From the NCBI GenBank assembly GCA_019412865.1, contig DXOJ01000374.1:1-19682 (forward strand): a DNA stretch of 19,682 nt, in the 5' to 3' direction. Shown piece by piece: positions 6,200 to 14,165 of the stretch. The stretch comes from Bacteroides sp. (GTDB lineage: Bacteria > Bacteroidota > Bacteroidia > Bacteroidales > Bacteroidaceae). Within the stretch, counting starts at the first letter, position 1; each line of letters opens with the position of its first letter. Below the pieces are notes generated by a model. It was not told the origin of the DNA and ran no database searches. It was given only the letters and a program-made list of their open reading frames with translations. A program made the translations under genes and the position numbers.

Positions 6200-8611
6200 T
6201 TATTTGAACCAAGCCGCATCGGTGTAGCCATCCCAACTCATGATGATTTCACGCGTACCGAAATATTGGTCATACTGTTCCTTACTAAGTTGCAGTATCG
6301 TATTGCGCACCGCCGCCGGAATGGATTGGTAAATATCGGAACCCGATTCCGTCTTGCAGTTGTATAATTTACAACCGGTAGCAACAGTAGGCACAGCCGG
6401 AGTCAGCGGTTTATTCTCGCCTACAAAGTTGGGTCCATACACATCGGCAAACGTACAATTCAAGAAGGTCAGGTTGTCCGGCTCGAACTGATAAATCAAA
6501 GTAGAGTTAGTGACGCCTTCGCCTACCGTGAAACGACTGTTCAGGAATACATATCCCAAGTAACCCGCCCTGACCCGCGCTTGCATTACAGCACGTGTGC
6601 CGGTAGGTGCATGGAGCTGGCAATCTTCAAACAGAACGACCTTGCCCGAACCCCAGATAAAATCGGTAGCTCCGGCTATGAAACAATCTTTGAACCAGTT
6701 GTAACCGCCACCCGGAAGCAAAGTATCCTGAAAGCTCAAGACACGACAATTGATGAAAGCTGCCGATTTGTTGTTAATATAGAGCGCCTCTGCCTGACCA
6801 TTTTTGCCCAGCGTCCAACCGTAAGCATTCTCTATCGTCACATTTTCAAAGCGGATTTTATCACTGTTGCCATCCAGTATCACCACCGAACGCCCTCCGG
6901 AAGAAGGTACAATAGTGCCCGCAGGAGCAAACTGATCGATATTGGTTCCACCACCTATACCACCGTTAATATCATTGCTGTTATCATATTGGATATTGAC
7001 AGCGGTATTATCACCGGCATTTCCTTTTATCGTGATATTGCTTTGATCGCGCAAGTAAATAATCTCCTGATAGATACCATCATCCATCCGGAAAGTCTTG
7101 GGTGCATCCAAACCGACCTGTGTGGCACAGAAGTCGATGGCACCTTGCAAAGTATAGAAGTCGGCATTGGGGTCGGTATGACTGATCTTCACCTCATAGT
7201 TCGGTCCGGTCACAGCTGGCGCAGGCTTGGTTTTGAATGTCCATGCACGACCATATACTCCTTTGAAGTCTGTTTGCTTCACGGCGGCCTGTTCGATGGT
7301 TACATAGTATTCGGTATCATGCTGCAAACGTTGTTGATGAGGCTTGATGATAAAGTTGTTACCCTCCACTCTTGCCGGATAGTAGTTGACGATACGGCGA
7401 CTGACGGAAGAACCCGTAGGCGTGACACCGATAATATCCATCCATGTATTCAGTTTGGTAACCCCGTCCACGATAGACTGTCTGCGTTCTGCCATATTGA
7501 TTTCGTCTACCAGTTTATGGTCGCTCATACGATAGATACGGATACAACCACTCGTACCAAGTTCGGGTGCAGTGCCTTCAAATGTAATTTTCAGTTCGGT
7601 GTCCGCAAGTGCTTGCTGCGTACCGTCGGCAGGTGTGAAGACATATCCTGATACAGGCGTCTTGTCACCTTCGGCCATACCGTCCTCACTGCTTCCATCT
7701 TCCCAGGGAGCCGATGAGTTTCCGCCATCCACATTTTCAAGACGTCCCATTTCTACAAAGCCGCTATCGTCTATGTAGAGTGCAAAGGTGTAGCTGTAAC
7801 CTTTGTGGAACTGCGGCAGCGCAATGTCCAGATTGGTAAATATCCACTCCGTCTCTCTATCGTCCAATACAAAAGACACCTTATAGCTATCCTTCAACGC
7901 CGAAGGAAGAATAATAGCCTCGTAGAATCCCGTTGTTGCATTGTGATAAGGGGTGATTGTAGCAACAGAGCTTTCGTCAACCGTCAGTACATCAGTCTGT
8001 ACGTTGAACGAGGCTTCAGTTTGCATCCCTTCAATACGCACATTGCTGACTTCCAACGGATTCTTTTCCAAATCCACAAATTTCAGAATCACTTTAGCCA
8101 AACGATGGCTAAAGTTGAGTGCGATATGAGGTTCGTTCTCCGGGGCATAAATATATTCCTCGTTCGTGGCAGCATACAGTAAGTCACAAGCGGTACTCCC
8201 TCTTTCTTGAGCTGCCAATTGCACGGGATAGTTGAAATTGCGTATATCGGCATTGTATGGATAGTATGCCACAAACTTCACCGGTGTTCCGTCATTTTGC
8301 ACTTTGAGCGGTGTGGTGGAAGCGAAAGAAACCGATGCACCCTCTTCCGAACAAACATAAGGTACATTAGCTGCCTCTGTGGCAGGCTCAAGGGTTTTCA
8401 TATCCAGCACGTATGCTCCAATCTTGTCCCCATTATTCCACGACGAACCGTCTTGGGTGACGCGAGTTGAGAAACCTGTGAGGTCTACACCGAAGGTAAC
8501 CTCTCCCGTAGTAGCAGGTTGTTTCGTGCCCGTATCTTGCTCGTCATCCGAACAAGAGAGGCAAAGCAAACCGCCTAACAAGGGATATATTAATGAATGA
8601 AATAATTTCAT
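6200..8611 (-). CDS. CE8 pectin methylesterase with fimbrillin-like and Ig-like N-terminal domains, lipoprotein
   Basis: An 803-residue multidomain surface protein predicted to remove methyl esters from homogalacturonan. A signal sequence ends in LLCLSC with Cys20 as probable lipid site, followed by an acidic SDDEQD stretch. Residues about 35-285 resemble the Mfa/FimB fimbrillin-like family (FSTRV..W.NGDKIGAYV, FVAYYPYNAD, LNFSHRLAKVILKF). A Gly/Ser/Glu-rich linker with the PWEDG motif follows, then an Ig-like region at about 318-470 (GYVFTPADGTQQALADTEL). The CE8 beta-helix fills about 470-803, with GIYQE, Gln606 in GQAEAL, Asp629 in QDTLL, Asp650 in TDFIWG and Gln677/Arg679 in QARVR. The classical LGRPW motif is not recognisable in the expected place; the sequence there is IYQFEPDNLTFLNC. 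The start is 41 bases after the upstream stop. Esterase activity is expected since both catalytic aspartates are kept, but the substrate cleft may differ. Confidence 0.88.
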   Translation of the reverse strand: MKLFHSLIYPLLGGLLCLSCSDDEQDTGTKQPATTGEVTFGVDLTGFSTRVTQDGSSWNNGDKIGAYVLDMKTLEPATEAANVPYVCSEEGASVSFASTTPLKVQNDGTPVKFVAYYPYNADIRNFNYPVQLAAQERGSTACDLLYAATNEEYIYAPENEPHIALNFSHRLAKVILKFVDLEKNPLEVSNVRIEGMQTEASFNVQTDVLTVDESSVATITPYHNATTGFYEAIILPSALKDSYKVSFVLDDRETEWIFTNLDIALPQFHKGYSYTFALYIDDSGFVEMGRLENVDGGNSSAPWEDGSSEDGMAEGDKTPVSGYVFTPADGTQQALADTELKITFEGTAPELGTSGCIRIYRMSDHKLVDEINMAERRQSIVDGVTKLNTWMDIIGVTPTGSSVSRRIVNYYPARVEGNNFIIKPHQQRLQHDTEYYVTIEQAAVKQTDFKGVYGRAWTFKTKPAPAVTGPNYEVKISHTDPNADFYTLQGAIDFCATQVGLDAPKTFRMDDGIYQEIIYLRDQSNITIKGNAGDNTAVNIQYDNSNDINGGIGGGTNIDQFAPAGTIVPSSGGRSVVILDGNSDKIRFENVTIENAYGWTLGKNGQAEALYINNKSAAFINCRVLSFQDTLLPGGGYNWFKDCFIAGATDFIWGSGKVVLFEDCQLHAPTGTRAVMQARVRAGYLGYVFLNSRFTVGEGVTNSTLIYQFEPDNLTFLNCTFADVYGPNFVGENKPLTPAVPTVATGCKLYNCKTESGSDIYQSIPAAVRNTILQLSKEQYDQYFGTREIIMSWDGYTDAAWFK

Positions 8612-8652
8612 AACTGTATTGTTTAATCAGTTCTACAAAAATAATTCAACGG

Positions 8653-10509
8653 CTATCGGGCATTCTTATACCAACGCGGATCACCTACTTGAGCATCCAT
8701 TTTCAGTTTGAAGTTGCCGTTTGCTGCGTTTTCGAAAAGTTCGGCAACAGTCTTGGATGTATCTGTCCAGGCATTCGGGAAAGTGTTGGTATCAATTGCT
8801 TTTCCATGTACATTGAGCACTGCTAATTGTCCGGCTTCGGTAGCAGCAGCTGCATAATTACCGGAGAACTCCCGTACATCCATTTTATAACCGATATTAG
8901 GATTGCTCGTCACGAAGCAGGCTGAAATATTATTCTTATAGTACAAATTACCATTACCATATCTACTTTCAAAAGGAGTCTTAGCCAAATCTGCCAATGT
9001 ACAGTTTTCCACCGTGACAACTACACTGTTGGCATCTTTCACATAAATGGCACGTTCTGTCATTTTATAAATGGTAGAGTTGGTGATAGTGATTGCTTTA
9101 GAACCATAATAGTTGAAAACGCTTTGCATGTTTACAAATTGGCAGTCGTCGATAAGTACGGCAGAAAGAACGTTTTGTGCCCCATTATCTCCGGTTGACC
9201 AGTCACAAACCGTTTTCATATCAGTAAAATTACATTTCTTGAAGTCTACAACGGCATCAGTAGCAAGTTGGGCAGTTTCACTGTTTGTCAGCAAAGCAGT
9301 TGAGTTATCGCCTGTTATATCCAAATTGTTCAATGCAATTTTTTGAAGACTGGTGTACTGTATCTGTTTCAGGTTGACTTTCACTTGTTCTTCGGTGTCT
9401 CCAATCAACAACAACTCTGTGACAGCTTCGGGCACTACCATTGCATCACTAAAGGTATAGCCGTCCGCATTGGCAGCGAACACTAACGCAGCCTTACCGG
9501 AAGCACCGGACAATACCGTAGATAAGTCAGTCTCCGCAGTAATCGCTTTCTGTGCATAGTCGGCAGGTATAGCTTCATTTTCAGATACTTTATCGCCATT
9601 ACCTTCTTCGTTTCCGCCATCACCCCAAGGTGTGTTACTACCGGAGCCGCCACCTACTTCTCCGCTCGTTTCTTTTCCGACAGTGATATCGAACGTATAT
9701 TCATTGCCTGCAACAAATTTATCAATCTTGCTGGTTTCGGGCACTGTATACTGATATTTGCCACCATCTGCCAGAATAGTAAGCGACAACTTATTTTTCA
9801 ACTCTTCAGTAGGCAACATAATACCAATGAAAGACTTATTATCCTTTTTCTGCAAAGCCACAGATTTCTGTGTACCTATATTATTTAATGTACCGTCTAT
9901 CAGATTAAAAGTAGCCGTAGTGTTTATCCCCCCTACCGTAACACTTGTTACATTCGACACATTTTCATTCGTAATGTTAACACGCAAAAGCACTAACTGA
10001 TGATGGAAAGTGAACGCCAATCCTCCTGCCAACAATGATTCCGTTGACTGGCTGGCAGCCTTTGCCCACATTAAATCGTGGGCAGAGATACCATTAGACT
10101 GATCGCTTATATCTACTTTATAAAGTGCTGCCGTAGCATCAATAACATCCGCAGATGTGGCATGCGGATAATAGGCTACGAAATTTGTAGGCATATCATA
10201 GATTGCTATTCCGGGGTCGGACGAGAAATTCACCGTCAGTCCCTCACCAATCGTAGTATATTTCACGTTAAGGGCATCGTTCAATACATTCTTATCTTCT
10301 GTATCGAACATATATATACCGATAGCATCGCCGTTCTCCCATTCACTGGTTTCGCTATTCAATCGTGTAGAAAAACGGTCGTTACCCGAACTGATCGTGC
10401 GGAGCATTCTTTGACCATCGCCATCAGTAAGAGAATTTTCATTAACTTCACTACAAGCTACTGCCAATGTTCCGGCAACCGCTAAGAAAAATAAATGTTT
10501 CAGCTTCAT
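8653..10509 (-). CDS. fimbrillin-like plus beta-helix surface lipoprotein, function unknown
   Basis: A 618-residue lipoprotein (signal MKLKHLFFLAVAGTLAVAC, Cys19). Residues about 40-275 are a fimbrillin-like module clearly related to the one in the neighbouring CE8 protein (RFSTRL..SEWENGDAIGIYMFD, NFVAYYPHA, FTFHHQLVLLRV). A Gly-rich linker with the motif TPWGDGGNEEGNGD at about 280-310 matches PWEDG in the CE8 protein. The C-terminal half has short repeating strands with Asn and Cys (LDITGDNSTALL, IDDCQFVNM, ITNSTIYKM, VENCTLADL), as in a right-handed parallel beta-helix. It ends in a GNFKLKMDAQVGDPRW stretch typical of DUF5123-like proteins in pectin loci. I see no polysaccharide lyase or hydrolase active-site set. 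Its place between susD and enzyme genes suggests a surface glycan-binding protein, but a divergent enzyme cannot be excluded. Gaps are 56 bases upstream and 41 downstream. Confidence 0.8.
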   Translation of the reverse strand: MKLKHLFFLAVAGTLAVACSEVNENSLTDGDGQRMLRTISSGNDRFSTRLNSETSEWENGDAIGIYMFDTEDKNVLNDALNVKYTTIGEGLTVNFSSDPGIAIYDMPTNFVAYYPHATSADVIDATAALYKVDISDQSNGISAHDLMWAKAASQSTESLLAGGLAFTFHHQLVLLRVNITNENVSNVTSVTVGGINTTATFNLIDGTLNNIGTQKSVALQKKDNKSFIGIMLPTEELKNKLSLTILADGGKYQYTVPETSKIDKFVAGNEYTFDITVGKETSGEVGGGSGSNTPWGDGGNEEGNGDKVSENEAIPADYAQKAITAETDLSTVLSGASGKAALVFAANADGYTFSDAMVVPEAVTELLLIGDTEEQVKVNLKQIQYTSLQKIALNNLDITGDNSTALLTNSETAQLATDAVVDFKKCNFTDMKTVCDWSTGDNGAQNVLSAVLIDDCQFVNMQSVFNYYGSKAITITNSTIYKMTERAIYVKDANSVVVTVENCTLADLAKTPFESRYGNGNLYYKNNISACFVTSNPNIGYKMDVREFSGNYAAAATEAGQLAVLNVHGKAIDTNTFPNAWTDTSKTVAELFENAANGNFKLKMDAQVGDPRWYKNAR

Positions 10510-10565
10510 AATATTCTATTTTAATTTTATTCCTAATCATGTAAATTCATACTCTCCACTCTAAT

Positions 10566-12218
10566 TTAAGGTAACCAACGGGTATCACCGGCACGACTAC
10601 TTACGATCGGAGAAGAAGTATCTTTAATCGTCAAGTCTCCATTAACCGGATCGGCAAACAGTTTGTCTGCTGTAATCTCAAGGTCTGTCGCATTCATCTT
10701 GCTGCCCCCCAATGCATAATCTGCTGTGGTATAGTTGTCGGAGAATGTGGTGGTGGTATTAGCACCGATAGCATACAAATCACCGCAAGGAGATGCCAAC
10801 AGGATGCCCTGCATTACCAATTTGGAACCTACGGCAGATTCAATGTTAATCAAACGTTGGTTACGGCTGTAATTGTAGATAGTCACATTCTTATATTCCA
10901 GTTCGATCGGTTTATCCATATAAGGCGCATAGAAGAGGTTACCCCAACCATATCCATTGGTTCCATCATTGTCGTTGCTAAACGTACAGTTGCGGAAAAT
11001 GGCACGGTCTACCTGGTCATAAGACACTCCGTTATCTTTATCGAAAGACTGAAGATTAAATGTACCATACGCACTTGTTTGCCATCCACAACCTTCGAAA
11101 CGGCATCCTTCCATTTCCAGATTCATAATATACTTGGCATTAGCTGATTGATGACGCCAGAAACCACGACGAAGACTTATAAAGTCGCAATTTACAAAGC
11201 TGACATTCTCTATTGTGTATGCCTTGCTGGTATTCATAAAGTAATTATTGTTTGCTTCATGACGGAATTCGATATTATCGAACTCTAAGCTGGAAAGATA
11301 AGAACCTTCTGCAATGCTCCAACTGCCTTCGAGGACAACAACAGGTTTAACACCGTCACGACTGCCCGCCAAACGGAAACCCTTCATCAAAGAGAACGGA
11401 GTGACACGATAAGAAGAACCTGCCGGCAAGTAGTATTCCGTACCTTCGGGCACTTCAGGATCGACATCGTTGTCCAATAACATGGCAGATAAATCATCTT
11501 CCAAGCCAACTTGTATAGACATAGCCGACGGACCAGCCGTGCGGAATGTTACCTGATTGTAAGGTTTGTCATATTTACGAGGTTTACTGGTATCATACAG
11601 ATTGACAGCGTATAATGTATTCTTCGTCAATCCGTCTACTTCAGCATATCCCTGCATCATCTCTTCAATGGTCAGATAGCGGCTAACGCCGGGCAGAGTC
11701 GTATCCATCATAGGCATAATGCTTATGCTATCCACCGGATTTTGTTTGTTGTCTTTCTTCCAGCGAATGATAGCGGATGATTCCGTAATCTCGGTTTTAG
11801 ATACATCTTCCACCAGCCTAGCATACTCCGGACGAGCTTCAGTAGAAGCACTGGTGTATTTCCATTGCGAGTTGTTAGTAGCGTTGGCAGCATTACTGCG
11901 TACACGAATATAGAAAGTAGTTCCGTAAGGAATATCATCAATAAACACATAAGGATCAGTGGTTTCTATCTCCATAAACAAGCTGGTATAATATTGATCC
12001 TGATGTAGTTGTACCGTATAAGAGATAGCATCGTTCACTTGATACCATACCAATGTCACAGAGTTTGCTTTCACCTCCGGTTTCTCCAATACAAACCGGG
12101 GCTGGAACAGGTCGTCCACTTTCGTATATTTATCATCTGCCTCGCAGCCTATGAACAGGGTACCGCAAAGGAATGCGGGCAGCATAGCCGTTGCAAGTTT
12201 TCGTAATAACTTTATCAT
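10566..12218 (-). CDS. FnIII/DUF4957/DUF5123-type surface lipoprotein, candidate pectin-binding protein
   Basis: A 550-residue lipoprotein, with signal MIKLLRKLATAMLPAFLCGT and lipobox FIGC at Cys25. The frame is open back to 12377, but those extra 53 codons overlap the end of susD and lack a signal sequence, so the ATG at 12218-12216 is the real start, 20 bases after the susD stop. Two fibronectin III-like domains cover about 40-130 (PEVKANSVTLVWYQV) and 135-230 (TEITESSAIIRWKKD). Then comes a region like DUF4957 (YYLPAGSSYRVTPFSLMKGF, FVNCDFISLRRGFW) and a C-terminal DUF5123-like part ending in NGDLTIKDTSSPIVSSRAGD. The strand pattern with conserved NC and GC suggests a beta-helix. Proteins of this layout are found next to susD in Bacteroides pectin loci and are usually taken as glycan-binding. 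No catalytic motif was recognised. Confidence 0.82.
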   Translation of the reverse strand: MIKLLRKLATAMLPAFLCGTLFIGCEADDKYTKVDDLFQPRFVLEKPEVKANSVTLVWYQVNDAISYTVQLHQDQYYTSLFMEIETTDPYVFIDDIPYGTTFYIRVRSNAANATNNSQWKYTSASTEARPEYARLVEDVSKTEITESSAIIRWKKDNKQNPVDSISIMPMMDTTLPGVSRYLTIEEMMQGYAEVDGLTKNTLYAVNLYDTSKPRKYDKPYNQVTFRTAGPSAMSIQVGLEDDLSAMLLDNDVDPEVPEGTEYYLPAGSSYRVTPFSLMKGFRLAGSRDGVKPVVVLEGSWSIAEGSYLSSLEFDNIEFRHEANNNYFMNTSKAYTIENVSFVNCDFISLRRGFWRHQSANAKYIMNLEMEGCRFEGCGWQTSAYGTFNLQSFDKDNGVSYDQVDRAIFRNCTFSNDNDGTNGYGWGNLFYAPYMDKPIELEYKNVTIYNYSRNQRLINIESAVGSKLVMQGILLASPCGDLYAIGANTTTTFSDNYTTADYALGGSKMNATDLEITADKLFADPVNGDLTIKDTSSPIVSSRAGDTRWLP

Positions 12219-12238
12219 AACGTTTGTCTTTTTACTGA

Positions 12239-14140
12239 TTAGTATCCATAATAGTTCCGAATCAATCCGCGATGGTCTGTTATGACCTTTGCCGGATAAG
12301 GACACAAGTATCTCACAGGATCGGTAGGTTTCACTAATTGATCGTTGTTCTTGTTGATGAATCCACGGAAACTCCATGAAATGGCATCCAACGTTTCATA
12401 AAGCTGTGTTTCTTTGTTCAACACTCTCCATCCCAACGCATACTCCAATACCGTGTAACCGGCAGGGCGACCTACACCCGGACCATATTCGTCAATACCT
12501 ACAATATCCAATACCTTCCGATCAGAATGTTCGGGATCCGTTACTTGTTTGTAATAGATATTAGACGGTACTTTCTCAATGCCCGGTACGTAAGCCCCGT
12601 TAGCTACCAGTCCCCAATTAGTCATTTCATTATAAAGATTATAGATGACTTCACCGTACTTATTCCAACGTGCAAGATCGTATTTACGAATACCTTCACC
12701 ACCAAATTCCCATTTACGCTCATCCATGACAGCTTGGAAGAAGTCTGTTTCGTTAGTCAGACTCTCTACATAACTTTCTACTTTATCCGTCCATTGAGCC
12801 GGATCGAAAGCACGGCGACGAACACGCTTCAGTGCTTCTTTGGCATCGTCACGCGGTCCGTAAAGTTCATTGACTGCTTCAGCATACATCAGCAAAACAT
12901 CTGCAAAGCGCATACGCACACTATTGATACCGGTATTAGAACCACTGGAAGCACCCAGCGGAGACTGCATATAGAGTTTGGACCATTTCCCGGCACCCAT
13001 ACCGGTCACTCCCATATCAATTTCCTGATTCAGGTCTTTATCATATTTATAAGGTACACAAGTCATGTCACGACGCAAATCATCTTTATCAAACGAATAA
13101 ACGTAAGTACCGCAGAAAGTCACATAGTTGCGGGCACTGCCGTATGAGTGCTTACCTTCCGCAATGGTAACACCGATGTTATAGCCATAACGGCTGGTGA
13201 CACTTTTCAGCATCGGAACAGCGAATATGACATCATCGTTGTTGGCAGTCTTCCAGTTACATTCATTCATCCACAAGTTTTCAAAACTTTGAGAAAGGTC
13301 GTGTTTGCTTTCCTTGATTACCTTTCCCAGATAAGTGACGGCAATTTCATAATAATGCTCAAAGTTATCGCCACGTTCCATGTAACCTACGTGAGTCACA
13401 TCCTCTTTGTCGGCACGAAGAGTCCAACCACCGCGATAAAGAGCCAACTGTCCAATAAGCGCTTGGCAATATTCGCGTGAAGCACGTTCTACGCCATAAT
13501 CCAAATCGACTGCATATTTCATCATCGGTTCTACAGCTATCAAGTCGTCGATCAAATATTCCAGAATGACATTGCGGTCGGTAGTACCCAGGCTGAAGAA
13601 ATCATCGGTCGCTTCCGTTGGTTTGGTAACAAACACAACATCTCCCCATGTACGGATCAAGTCCAGATAGAGCATGGCACGAAGCGTTTTCACTTCTCCA
13701 TACATCTGTTGTATTTCGGAGGGAGTATCACCTGCTACTTTATCAGAAAACAACGGTGACTCCTGCACAGCCTGCAAAAAGTCGTTGGCATAATTGATAG
13801 CATAATAGATATTGTTCCAGGTAGCGTTCAATACCGACCAGGTGGGACGGGAATCAAAGCAGCCTATATCCGAGCCATTGGTATTGACAGTGTTGTTCTT
13901 GAACGAACTCATTTCCACATCAGTATTTGTATTCAAACCGCTAGCAAGGTTACTTCCGTACAATCCGTCTTCCGTCATGGAAGAGTAGATACGGGTCATC
14001 AACGCTTTCATCTCCGATTCGCTGGAAAATATGTACTCGGGAGTAAAGCCGGAGGCGGGCTGCACATCAAGAAAATCATCGCAAGACGTCAAAGTGAACA
14101 TAGTTCCGGCAATGAGTGAGTATATTAGTTTCTTATTCAT
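12239..14140 (-). CDS. SusD-like glycan-binding lipoprotein
   Basis: A 633-residue member of the SusD/RagB family, the lid that captures oligosaccharides at the outer surface and delivers them to its SusC partner. The signal peptide ends in TLTSC, with Cys20 as the lipid anchor, followed by DDFLDVQPASGFTPEYIF, a classical SusD start. The family pattern of TPR-like helices continues with SVLNATWNNIYYAINYANDF, VKTLRAMLYLDLIRTWGDV, RMRFADVLLMYAEAVNEL and ERKWEFGGEGIRKYDLARW. Length is slightly above the usual 500-600. It starts 25 bases after the SusC stop and shares the operon with it, so the two form a pair. By context the ligand is probably a pectin (galacturonan) fragment. Confidence 0.95.
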   Translation of the reverse strand: MNKKLIYSLIAGTMFTLTSCDDFLDVQPASGFTPEYIFSSESEMKALMTRIYSSMTEDGLYGSNLASGLNTNTDVEMSSFKNNTVNTNGSDIGCFDSRPTWSVLNATWNNIYYAINYANDFLQAVQESPLFSDKVAGDTPSEIQQMYGEVKTLRAMLYLDLIRTWGDVVFVTKPTEATDDFFSLGTTDRNVILEYLIDDLIAVEPMMKYAVDLDYGVERASREYCQALIGQLALYRGGWTLRADKEDVTHVGYMERGDNFEHYYEIAVTYLGKVIKESKHDLSQSFENLWMNECNWKTANNDDVIFAVPMLKSVTSRYGYNIGVTIAEGKHSYGSARNYVTFCGTYVYSFDKDDLRRDMTCVPYKYDKDLNQEIDMGVTGMGAGKWSKLYMQSPLGASSGSNTGINSVRMRFADVLLMYAEAVNELYGPRDDAKEALKRVRRRAFDPAQWTDKVESYVESLTNETDFFQAVMDERKWEFGGEGIRKYDLARWNKYGEVIYNLYNEMTNWGLVANGAYVPGIEKVPSNIYYKQVTDPEHSDRKVLDIVGIDEYGPGVGRPAGYTVLEYALGWRVLNKETQLYETLDAISWSFRGFINKNNDQLVKPTDPVRYLCPYPAKVITDHRGLIRNYYGY

Positions 14141-14165
14141 TGTTCTTTCATTTTATAGATTTCAA

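Noticed and set aside
6581..7651. 356-codon open frame on the plus strand opposite the CE8 gene
   Set aside because: It is antisense to a well-supported multidomain gene. Its translation lacks any recognisable domain or signal peptide and shows the composition of a shadow frame.
12219..12377. Upstream extension of the FnIII/DUF4957 gene to an ATG at 12377
   Set aside because: It would overlap susD by about 140 bases and bury the lipoprotein signal inside the protein. The ATG at 12218 gives a clean signal peptide and a 20-base gap.
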